Below, piece by piece: positions 52,294 through 59,344 of a stretch of DNA of 64,000 nucleotides. Position 1 is the stretch's first letter, and each line of letters opens with the position of its first letter. Position numbers and translations under genes: made by a program. The notes beneath the pieces are model-generated. The model was not told the origin of the DNA, ran no database searches, and was given only the letters and a program-made list of their open reading frames with translations. Origin of the DNA: Arthrobacter stackebrandtii (GTDB lineage Bacteria; Actinomycetota; Actinomycetes; Actinomycetales; Micrococcaceae); NCBI RefSeq assembly GCF_017876675.1, contig NZ_JAGIOI010000001.1, forward strand, positions 4,278,001-4,342,000. Reading direction: 5' to 3'.

Positions 52294-53397
52294 ATGAACG
52301 CAACGCCTGACACCGCTGCCGCCACCATGGCAGCCGAGCATGAGGCATTCATTGCCGCCGTCGCAACCCAACTGAACAGCTTCCTGGCGGAAAAGCGCGT
52401 GCTCATGGAAGGCATCTCCCCCGCCACGCTGGTGCTGGTGGATTCCATCAAGACCCTGGTCACGGGCGGCAAACGGATGCGTGCCCTGCTGTGCTACTGG
52501 GGCTGGCGCGGGGCGGGCGGGGCCGCGGACGCCCCGGCCATCATCGCGGCAGGAGCGGCACTGGAACTTTTCCAGGCGGCCGCACTGATCCACGACGACA
52601 TCATTGACCGTTCAGACACCCGCCGCGGCGGCCCCAGTGTGCACCGGCAGTTCAGCACGCTGCACAGCGACAGCGGCTGGGCCCTGGACGACGAGCGCTT
52701 TGGCCATGCAGCCGCCATCCTGACGGGCGATCTCTGCCTCTCGCTGAGCGAGGAAATGTTTGCCGGCATCGGCGCCGGCGCGGCCAGCCGGGCCCGGGCG
52801 GTGTTCAACCTGATGCGCACCGAAGTCATGGCCGGGCAGTACCTGGACATCCTGGAAGAGGTGGCCGGGCCGTCCAAGCCGCATGAGACCGCGGTGGCCC
52901 GCGCGTCGGCCATCATCCGGTACAAGAGCGCAAAGTACTCCTCGGAGCATCCGCTGGTGCTCGGCGGCGCCCTGGCCGGGGCGTCCGCGGAGTTGCTGGG
53001 CGGCTACAGCGCCTTTGCCCTGCCGCTGGGCGAGGCGTTCCAGCTGCGCGACGACGTCCTGGGCGTCTTCGGCGACCCGGCCCAGACGGGCAAGCCCGCC
53101 GGCGACGACCTGCGCGAGGGCAAGCGCACTGTGCTGGTGGGGCTCACCATCGACAACGCGGGCGAAACGGACCGCACCTTTGTCGACCGGAACCTGGGCC
53201 GCCAGGACCTCAGCGATGCCGACATTGAGCGCATGTGCGCCATCATGGTCGACTCCGGGGCGCTTGCACGCACGGAGGACATGATCGGCGAGCTAAGCGG
53301 CACGGCCTTCGCCGCGCTCGCCCGGCTGCCGATCGATGCGTCCGTTGCCGGGGCGCTGTCGGCGCTGGGCCGCGGCGCGGTGTCACGAACCGCCTAG
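52294..53397 (+). CDS. idsA: Polyprenyl diphosphate synthase (IdsA type)
   Basis: The enzyme condenses isopentenyl units into geranylgeranyl or longer diphosphates for quinone, carotenoid or carrier lipids. The 367 residues have the first Asp-rich motif DDIIDRSD (from Asp101), a GGK-R motif near 58-63 and the second Asp-rich motif QLRDDVLGVFGD. Small residues (Ala) at the fourth and fifth positions before the first motif suggest products longer than farnesyl. The order idsA - Rv2175c-like - kinase is conserved with mycobacteria. Confidence 0.92.
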   Translation: MNATPDTAAATMAAEHEAFIAAVATQLNSFLAEKRVLMEGISPATLVLVDSIKTLVTGGKRMRALLCYWGWRGAGGAADAPAIIAAGAALELFQAAALIHDDIIDRSDTRRGGPSVHRQFSTLHSDSGWALDDERFGHAAAILTGDLCLSLSEEMFAGIGAGAASRARAVFNLMRTEVMAGQYLDILEEVAGPSKPHETAVARASAIIRYKSAKYSSEHPLVLGGALAGASAELLGGYSAFALPLGEAFQLRDDVLGVFGDPAQTGKPAGDDLREGKRTVLVGLTIDNAGETDRTFVDRNLGRQDLSDADIERMCAIMVDSGALARTEDMIGELSGTAFAALARLPIDASVAGALSALGRGAVSRTA

Positions 53398-53443
53398 GCA
53401 GTTCCTGCACCCACAACTGCCCGGGCGCTTCCTGTCCCGGCTG

Positions 53444-53794
53444 CTACCAGCCCAGGGCTGATGCGCGGCGGCGGATCTCGGTCTTGCGTCCCTCGCGCAG
53501 GGCGTCGATGGGCCGGCCGGGCAACGACTCGTCGTCGGTGAACAGCCACAAAATGGCTTCTTCATCTTCAAATCCTGCGTCATGGAGGACCGTGATGGTC
53601 CCGCGCAGGCTTTCCAGCACATGGTCGCCGGAGATGAACTCGGCGGGGACTGCGCGGATGTTGCGCTCCCCCACGCGGGCGGACAGCAGGGACCCGTCCT
53701 TGACCAGCGCGTGGACCTTGGTGATCGAGACGTCCAGCATCTCGGCCACATCAGGCAGGGGCAACCACTCTTTAACTATGTTTTCAACATTACT
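53444..53794 (-). CDS. Rv2175c-family DNA-binding protein
   Basis: The roughly 116-residue protein begins with a winged HTH (EWLPLPDVAEMLDVSITKVHALVKDG) and has the C-terminal segment conserved in Rv2175c of M. tuberculosis, a DNA-binding substrate of the kinase PknL. The PASTA kinase encoded 1.7 kb away is the obvious partner here. The start is set at GTG 53794 by homology; an ATG at 53815 is in frame. The gene diverges from the LysM gene, and two dyads lie in the shared promoter region, so it may regulate itself and the wall hydrolase. Confidence 0.87.
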   Translation of the reverse strand, partial: SNVENIVKEWLPLPDVAEMLDVSITKVHALVKDGSLLSARVGERNIRAVPAEFISGDHVLESLRGTITVLHDAGFEDEEAILWLFTDDESLPGRPIDALREGRKTEIRRRASALGW

Positions 53795-53828
53795 CACACA
53801 CAAAGGTTCCCACATGTTGGGTCCGGCC

Positions 53829-53874
53829 GTGCAAATGATGCACCCTTTTGATTAATTCTGTGCTGAAATGCACA
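53829..53874. promoter_or_regulatory. Two dyads in the Rv2175c-like/LysM divergent promoter
   Basis: GTGCA-N5-TGCAC (53829-53843) and TGTGC-N6-GCACA (53859-53874) have centres about 30 bp apart, three helical turns. They look like paired operators for a dimeric regulator. Confidence 0.45.
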
Positions 53875-53918
53875 CAGCAACCCCACATTCCTTGGAGTTT
53901 GGTGTAAATTCACAGTTA

Positions 53919-53933
53919 GTCACATCAGTAACA
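53919..53933 (+). promoter_or_regulatory. MtrA-like direct repeat upstream of LysM gene
   Basis: GTCACA and GTAACA are repeated with a 9-bp period. It resembles the direct repeats bound by MtrA, which controls wall hydrolase genes in other actinobacteria. It lies 48 bp before the LysM start. Confidence 0.35.
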
Positions 53934-53980
53934 TGGTTCCCAATGGCATCATCTGTAACGGAAAACTGAGGTATGCACCC

Positions 53981-55387
53981 ATGAGTTCCCCACGTCCCAC
54001 GGCCACAGGCGCCAAGCAGCTGGCAGCCGTCGCCACTGCTGCCATCCCCGTTGTCATGCTCTCGTCCCTCTCCCTTGCCGGCCCCGCAGCCGCCGCACCG
54101 GCCAAAGCCGAGATGAAGCCCTCCGGCAGCCACGGCGCCCTGAACGGGAAAGCCATCGTCGCGGCCGTCCAGGCACGCACCCTCGGCAGCAACGTCTCCG
54201 TCACCGCGGTGGCCAGCTCCGTGCCCCGCGCGGTGACCGCCATGAGCCCGGGACAGCAAACGTCCGTCACCGGGTTCCTGCGCACGGCCCCGGCCACCGT
54301 CCACACAGTGGCTGCCGGTGAGACCGTCTCCGGGATCGCTGCCGGCTACGGCGTTTCAACCGGCTCCGTGCTGGAACGCAACAACATGGCAGCTTCAGAC
54401 ATCATCCACCCCGGGCAGCTCCTGCAGATTTCCGGCACCGCCCCCGCGGCCCAGCCGGACGCCGGGGCGGGCCGTGCGCCGTCGAACGAGTACATTGTCA
54501 AGGCAGGGGACACCCTCAGCGGCATTGCCGCCAGCCAGGGCACCAGCCTGGAAAGCCTGTACTCACTCAACGGCCTCAACCACTCGTCGGTGATCCACCC
54601 CGGGCAGGCCGTCAAGTTCGGCGCCAGCCCGGCGGCGCCGGCACCTGCCGCGGCATCCGAGAAGACGCCGGCACCCTCGGGAACGGCATACGTCATCAAG
54701 GCCGGGGACACGCTGTCCTCGATTGCCGCGGCGCACAACGTGAGCCTGGGCGCGCTGGTGGCGGCCAACAACGCCGATGCGAACGCCACCATCTACCCCG
54801 GGAAGACACTGCAGATCCCGGGCGTCAGCGCAGCCGCAAGCAACATCACGCCCATCACTGCCGTGCCCGAAACCGCGCCCGTGGAGCTGACCCCGGAGCA
54901 GCAGGTGCCCAGCACCTTCCTGCACTACACCTACCCGCAGGCCGTGGTGAACGACGCCAACCGCAACAAACTGGCGCTGTTGTCGGCACCCTCCCCCAAC
55001 CAGGAGCAGATGAAGGAAATGGTGGCCCGCACGGCTGCCAGCATGGGCGTGGACCCTGCCCTTGCCATGGCCTTTGCGATGCAGGAATCCGGTTTCAACC
55101 ACCAGTCGGTCTCCCCCGCCAACGCCATCGGCACCATGCAGGTCATCCCCGACGCCGGCGACTGGGCCTCGGGCCTGGTGGGCCGGACGCTGAACCTGCT
55201 GGACCCGCAGGACAACGTCACGGCGGGCGTGGCCATCATCCGGGCGCTGCAGCAGGGCGGCGTCAGCGAGGACGAGGCCATCGCCGGCTACTATCAGGGC
55301 CAGTACTCGGTCAGCGTCAACGGCTTGTTCCCGGACACCGTCAACTACGTTGCCGGCATCAAGGCCAACCGCGAGCTCTTCCGCTAG
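53981..55387 (+). CDS. Secreted LysM/transglycosylase peptidoglycan hydrolase
   Basis: The 468-residue protein has an N-terminal signal peptide (hydrophobic stretch then AGPAAAAPA), a linker and three LysM repeats that bind glycan: TVAAGETVSGIAAGYGV, VKAGDTLSGIAASQGTS and IKAGDTLSSIAAAHNVS. A C-terminal lytic-transglycosylase fold follows with the catalytic-type Glu in AMQESGFNHQS and AIGTMQVIP. It probably cuts or remodels peptidoglycan outside the membrane. The ATG at 53981 follows GAGGTATGCACCC. Its neighbours are an Rv2175c-like regulator and a PASTA kinase, a wall-linked set. Confidence 0.92.
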   Translation: MSSPRPTATGAKQLAAVATAAIPVVMLSSLSLAGPAAAAPAKAEMKPSGSHGALNGKAIVAAVQARTLGSNVSVTAVASSVPRAVTAMSPGQQTSVTGFLRTAPATVHTVAAGETVSGIAAGYGVSTGSVLERNNMAASDIIHPGQLLQISGTAPAAQPDAGAGRAPSNEYIVKAGDTLSGIAASQGTSLESLYSLNGLNHSSVIHPGQAVKFGASPAAPAPAAASEKTPAPSGTAYVIKAGDTLSSIAAAHNVSLGALVAANNADANATIYPGKTLQIPGVSAAASNITPITAVPETAPVELTPEQQVPSTFLHYTYPQAVVNDANRNKLALLSAPSPNQEQMKEMVARTAASMGVDPALAMAFAMQESGFNHQSVSPANAIGTMQVIPDAGDWASGLVGRTLNLLDPQDNVTAGVAIIRALQQGGVSEDEAIAGYYQGQYSVSVNGLFPDTVNYVAGIKANRELFR

Positions 55388-55513
55388 GACGTGCGCCCGC
55401 CCGCACGGGCAGCCGCCCTCCGTCATGGGCGCACACTGGGAAATAAACTACGCTCTCAACGAAAAGGGTCCGCCGGCACGGTGTTGCTGGCGGGCCCCTG
55501 CCGTTTCAACTCT

Positions 55514-55519
55514 TAAGAT
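55514..55519 (+). promoter_or_regulatory. Candidate -10 box of the PASTA kinase gene
   Basis: TAAGAT lies 6 nt before the GTG start, with GGAAGG directly abutting the GTG. It suggests a leaderless transcript. Confidence 0.4.
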
Positions 55520-55525
55520 GGAAGG

Positions 55526-57640
55526 GTGCAAGAAGTCTCCGCTGACCCCCTGATCGGGTCCATTGTCGATGGCCGCTACCAGGTTCTCTCCAAGGTGGCG
55601 GACGGCGGCATGTCCACTGTCTACCGGGCCAAGGACCTCCGGCTGGGCCGGCACATTGCGCTGAAAATCCTCCCGGCCGAGCTCGCCAGCAACGCGGCGT
55701 TTATCGCTGCACTGGGCAGCGAGGCCGCCAGCGCAGCCAGCCTCTCGCACCCGCACGTGGTCCAGATCCACGACCACGCAGTGAGCCCCGAGCACGCCTA
55801 CCTTGTCTATGAGTTCATCGACGGCCACACCCTGCGCGACGTCATCAGGCAGCGCGCCCCGCTGAGCCCCCGCACGGCCCTGGACCTGCTGGACCCCGTG
55901 GTGGAAGGGCTCGCCGCAGCCCACGCGGCCGGGATCGTCCACCGCGACGTCAAGCCGGAGAACGTGCTGATCTCCCGCCAGGGCTGGGTCAAGATCGGGG
56001 ATTTCGGCCTCTCCCACGCCGCCAGCGCCGCGAACCTCACCGGCGAGCTCCTCGGCACCGTCCACTACATTGCCCCCGAGCTGGCACTGCGCCGCGGCAG
56101 TGACGCGCGCAGCGACATCTACTCCGCCGGGATCGTCCTCTACGAACTCCTCACCGGGAAGAAGCCGTTCACCGGCACGGACCGGGACATTGTCACGGCG
56201 CAGGCGCGCCAGGACGTGCCCGCCCCGTCGCTGCTGGTGCCGGGCCTGCCCGCCGTCATGGATGAGCTGGTCCGCTACATGACGGAGAAGGACCCCGACC
56301 ACCGCCCGGCAGACGGCGCTGCGCTGCTCGAGGACCTGCGCCACATCCGCCGGACCCTGGACACCGGCGAGCCGGAAGTCGGCAGCCCTGCCGCCGACGC
56401 AAACTCGCGCACCGAGGTCATCGCCGCGCCCTTTGACCAGGAATTTGCCAACACCGGGGAGTTCACCGAGGCGATTCCATCCGAGGCCACCACCGTCATT
56501 GCGGCCACCAGTTTCGCCACCTCCGTCATGCCCCTTCCTTCTTCCCTGTATCCGGACCTGCCCGACGCCGGACACCCCGCCGCCGCTGATCCCGGCACCG
56601 ACCCTGCGCCTGCTTCCGGAGACGGCGGGGCTGACGATGCACCCCCGGCCAGGCTCTCCAAGCGGCAGGCGAAGGCACTGGACAAGACTGAGAGGAAGCA
56701 GGCCCTGAGGGAGGCATCCACTCCGCGAACCACGCTGGGACCGGCGCATCCACGCCGCCGGGCCCTGCTGTGGACCCTGCTTGTGGTGTTCCTTGCCGTG
56801 CTCGCCGCGGCTGCCGGCTGGTTCCTGGGCTTTGGTCCCGGCGCCCTCGCCGATGTACCCGATGTGCACAACAAGACTGTCCCGCAGGCCACCGAACTGC
56901 TCCGCACGGCGGGTTTCGACAATGTGCCAACCTCAGGCATCTTTGACGAAAAGGTGGCGGAGGGCTTCGTGGTCAACACGGACCCGTCCGCCGGGGAGTC
57001 GCTGCGCAAATTCAGCGCCGTGACGCTGCTGGTCTCGCGCGGCCCGGTCCTCTTCGCCGTCCCCCAGGTGGCGGGCGGCACCCTCGACGCCGCCAAGACG
57101 GCCCTGGCCGACGGGAACCTGGCCGTGGGAAGCGTCACCGAGCAGTATGACGAAAAGGTCCCGGCCGGCGTCGTGCTGTCCCAGGACCCCGCCGCAGGCG
57201 AGGAGTTCCGCGGCAACACAGCCGTGAACCTGGTGGTTTCGCTCGGCCCCAAACCGATTCCCGTGCCAGCCGTCACCGGCCTGCCCCAGGCCGACGCCGA
57301 AGCCGCACTGCAGGCTGCGGGACTCGTGGCGGCCGTGGCCCCCGAGCAGCAGAACAGCGTGAGCGTTCCTGCCGGCTCCGTGCTGTCGCAGTCCCCCGAC
57401 TCCGGTGAACTCAAGGCCGGCGACACCGTCACGCTGACCATTTCCATGGGACCCAAGATGATAGACGTCCCCAGCATGGTCGGCAAGCAGGTGGGTGCCG
57501 CAACAGCCGAGCTCAAGGCGCTGGGCTTCGAGGTCGAGGTGAAGAACCTGCTGGGCGGCTTCTTTGGGACCGTCCGCTTCCAGACGCCCGACGGCGGACA
57601 GGCCCCCGAAGGCTCCACGATCGTCCTGCAGGTCATCTAG
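55526..57640 (+). CDS. Membrane Ser/Thr kinase with four PASTA domains (PknL/PknB type)
   Basis: The 704 residues comprise a kinase domain (about 18-275) with the glycine loop VADGGMSTVYRA, Lys47 (ALKIL), HRD at 139-141 with DVKPEN and DFG at 159-161. A juxtamembrane linker, one membrane helix (about 411-432) and four PASTA repeats follow (starting near DVPDVHNK, AVPQVAGG, PVPAVTGL and DVPSMVGK). PASTA domains sense muropeptides or lipid II, so the kinase likely adjusts wall growth. By position it corresponds to pknL, which in M. tuberculosis phosphorylates Rv2175c; as I recall, mycobacterial PknL lacks PASTA repeats, so domain content differs. GTG start. Confidence 0.93.
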   Translation: MQEVSADPLIGSIVDGRYQVLSKVADGGMSTVYRAKDLRLGRHIALKILPAELASNAAFIAALGSEAASAASLSHPHVVQIHDHAVSPEHAYLVYEFIDGHTLRDVIRQRAPLSPRTALDLLDPVVEGLAAAHAAGIVHRDVKPENVLISRQGWVKIGDFGLSHAASAANLTGELLGTVHYIAPELALRRGSDARSDIYSAGIVLYELLTGKKPFTGTDRDIVTAQARQDVPAPSLLVPGLPAVMDELVRYMTEKDPDHRPADGAALLEDLRHIRRTLDTGEPEVGSPAADANSRTEVIAAPFDQEFANTGEFTEAIPSEATTVIAATSFATSVMPLPSSLYPDLPDAGHPAAADPGTDPAPASGDGGADDAPPARLSKRQAKALDKTERKQALREASTPRTTLGPAHPRRRALLWTLLVVFLAVLAAAAGWFLGFGPGALADVPDVHNKTVPQATELLRTAGFDNVPTSGIFDEKVAEGFVVNTDPSAGESLRKFSAVTLLVSRGPVLFAVPQVAGGTLDAAKTALADGNLAVGSVTEQYDEKVPAGVVLSQDPAAGEEFRGNTAVNLVVSLGPKPIPVPAVTGLPQADAEAALQAAGLVAAVAPEQQNSVSVPAGSVLSQSPDSGELKAGDTVTLTISMGPKMIDVPSMVGKQVGAATAELKALGFEVEVKNLLGGFFGTVRFQTPDGGQAPEGSTIVLQVI

Positions 57641-57648
57641 CCCCTCCC

Positions 57649-57660
57649 AACGCCGCATCT
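57649..57660 (-). repeat. Inverted copy of the intergenic repeat core at the left IS110 flank
   Basis: AACGCCGCATCT is the complement of the 32-bp unit core (TGATGCGGCGTT), but ends in CT where intact units read CA. This change is the probable left junction of the IS110 element. Confidence 0.5.
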
Positions 57661-57940
57661 CTAATAGTTGTTGGCAGGCCTGGTGCCCGCTGGCAGGATT
57701 GATGCAGGGCCGCTGCAGTGTGACTCACGCCGCATCTGGCCTGGTGTTCTCACCAGTGCCTTTGAAGTGACTTGTCCGCTGTGGCGGTCCGGCATCGGCC
57801 CGGCCTCTTGTCATGGCTTGATAAAAGGTTGGCCGAACCCTTGGGAACGTGCCTCGTTAGAGATTTGCCTGACAAGAACCCTATTCCAGGCCGATGCCGT
57901 CCGCACGGTCATCTACACACGGGAATGGAGGATCACCGTC
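57661..57940 (+). ncRNA. Candidate bridge RNA of the IS110 element
   Basis: The 280-nt region before the transposase is gene-free and rich in short dyads: CTGGTG-TTCT-CACCAG (57741-57756), GGTT-GGCC-GAACC and GCCTG...CAGGC. It contains ACGCCGCATCT (57727-57737), identical over 11 nt to the left junction (57650-57660), placed directly 5' of a hairpin as a left target guide would be. I could not identify a convincing right guide or donor loop by eye. Confidence 0.45.
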
Positions 57941-58993
57941 ATGACTATCGTTGCAGAAAAGTTTGCCTACGTCATCGGTGTTGACACCCATGCTAGGACC
58001 CACACCTATGCCATCACCGCCGCAAGAACCGGGGCGTGTCTGGGATGTGAGGTGTTCCCCGTTACCGCCGCCGGCATCAAGCGCGCGATCGGCTGGATCC
58101 GACGCAACACCACCGGTGCCGTCCTGGCCGCGGTGGAGGGAACCCGCTCCTACGGGGCCTCCCTGACCCGGGCCCTGACCGCGGAGAACATGCCCGTGGT
58201 GGAGGCGAAACCGCCGTGGAAGAAGGCCCGCGGCGGGGCCGGGAAGACCGATGCCATCGACGCCATGGCGGCCGCAACAGGCATCCTGGGCACCGATACC
58301 GGCCGGCTGCTGTTTCCCCGCATCGAGGGCACCAGGGCCGCGGTGAGCGTGCTGCTGGCCGGCAGGCGCCGCCTGGAGGGCCAGACCACCGCCAACCGCA
58401 ACGCCCTGAACGCCCTGGTGCGCGAAATCGATCTCGGCCTTGACACCCGCGAAGCCCTGACCGACAAGACGGTCGCCGAGATCGGCTCGTGGCGGCCGCG
58501 CCCCAGCGACACCGTGGAGCAGCAGACCGGGCGGGAGGAAGCCTCCCACCTCGCCCGGGAGATCACCGCCGCGGCCGTGCGGATCAAGGCGAACGAGGCC
58601 CGGCTGGGCCGGCTGTGTCAGGAACTCGCCCCGGGCCTGCAGGACCAGCCCGGGCTCGGGCCCGTGACCGTGACCGTCGGGATCATCCTGGCCGCCTACT
58701 CCCACCACGGCAGGGTCCGCGACGAGGCCGCGTTCGCCTCCCTCGCCGGGGTCTCACCCCTGCAGGCCTCCTCCGGGAACACCACCCGGCACCGCCTGAA
58801 CCGCACCGGGGACAGGCAGCTGAACATGGCCCTGGACGTCGTCGCCAGAACCCGCATGCGCTGCAACCAGAAAACCAGGGACTTCGTCGAACGCCGCACC
58901 AAGGAAGGCCTCAGCTACCGCGAGATCAAACGAGTCCTCAAGCGCTACATAGCACGCGACATCTTCCGCCAACTCGAGAAGATATTCGCTTGA
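57941..58993 (+). CDS. IS110-family transposase (recombinase)
   Basis: The 350-residue protein has the N-terminal RuvC-like DEDD domain, with Asp15 (GVDTHARTH), Glu66 (AAVEGTRS), Asp104 and Asp107 (KTDAIDA). The C-terminal Transposase_20 domain has the Ser-containing segment AGVSPLQASSGN (Ser277/Ser278) and RHRLNRTGDRQLN. All expected catalytic residues are present and the frame is unbroken, so it is probably active. The ATG at 57941 follows TGGAGGATCACCGTC. It lies between the kinase gene and aroG. Confidence 0.95.
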   Translation: MTIVAEKFAYVIGVDTHARTHTYAITAARTGACLGCEVFPVTAAGIKRAIGWIRRNTTGAVLAAVEGTRSYGASLTRALTAENMPVVEAKPPWKKARGGAGKTDAIDAMAAATGILGTDTGRLLFPRIEGTRAAVSVLLAGRRRLEGQTTANRNALNALVREIDLGLDTREALTDKTVAEIGSWRPRPSDTVEQQTGREEASHLAREITAAAVRIKANEARLGRLCQELAPGLQDQPGLGPVTVTVGIILAAYSHHGRVRDEAAFASLAGVSPLQASSGNTTRHRLNRTGDRQLNMALDVVARTRMRCNQKTRDFVERRTKEGLSYREIKRVLKRYIARDIFRQLEKIFA

Positions 58994-59013
58994 CAACCAA
59001 CATAAAAGGGTCA

Positions 59014-59045
59014 CATAATCTCCCCTTTAGCCGGACGCGGCATCA
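59014..59045 (-). repeat. Inverted copy of the 32-bp intergenic repeat at the IS110 right flank
   Basis: Read on the minus strand it begins TGATGCCGCGT and matches the unit at 5299-5330 in about 22 of 32 positions. It lies 20 bp after the transposase stop. Confidence 0.5.
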
Positions 59046-59191
59046 ATACCCCACCGAGAGCTGCCGGGAAGACGCTTGGGGCTTGTCCGTCACGCACCAT
59101 TTACTGGAGCTTGCAGCCGGCCAGTTGCGCAGTTGTATTTGCGGCAGGGATCCCCGCTTTGCTGCCACGTCCACGAACCCAGGGCAACAAG

Positions 59192-59243
59192 TGATGCCGC
59201 GTTCAGGAAAAACGGCACTTATCTGATGCCGCGTCGGGAGTGG
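59192..59243 (+). repeat. 32-bp intergenic repeat, one full and one partial copy
   Basis: The full unit 59192-59223 (TGATGCCGCGTTCAGGAAAA then ACGGCACTTATC) differs from the unit at 5299-5330 at only about five positions; a partial copy follows. Confidence 0.75.
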
Positions 59244-59275
59244 TTGCGGGAACGGGTGCGGGAATGTTGCCGGCC

Positions 59276-59320
59276 AAAGCAAGGCGGCCCCCGCCTTCTC
59301 GCTGGAAGGTGGGGGCCGCC
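59276..59320 (-). terminator. Terminator of aroG
   Basis: A roughly 16-bp stem with one G-T wobble (59283-59298 with 59305-59320) has a 6-nt loop. On the minus strand it is followed by TTGCTTT. It starts 25 bp after the aroG stop. Confidence 0.8.
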
Positions 59321-59344
59321 GTCGTGCTTGGCATTGAAGCGGTG

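Larger units (their letters stand above)
57659..59013 (+). mobile_element. IS110-family insertion sequence
   Basis: The element consists of a roughly 280-bp non-coding left region, an intact transposase gene (57941-58993) and a short right end. IS110 elements lack terminal inverted repeats, so the ends are estimated: left at the CT at 57659-57660, where the repeat unit is interrupted, and right soon after the transposase stop, before the inverted 32-bp unit at 59014-59045. The non-coding left region is where IS110 members encode their bridge RNA. The right end could be shifted by 20 bp or more. Confidence 0.7.
58994..59344. other. IS110-aroG intergenic region
   Basis: The 350 bp hold the IS right end, an inverted 32-bp unit, two direct units (59192-59243) and the aroG terminator. 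No gene is seen. Confidence 0.5.

Noticed and set aside
55440-55505. Terminator between the LysM gene and the kinase gene
   Set aside because: A 9-bp stem with a 14-nt loop exists but lacks a T-run; evidence is too weak.
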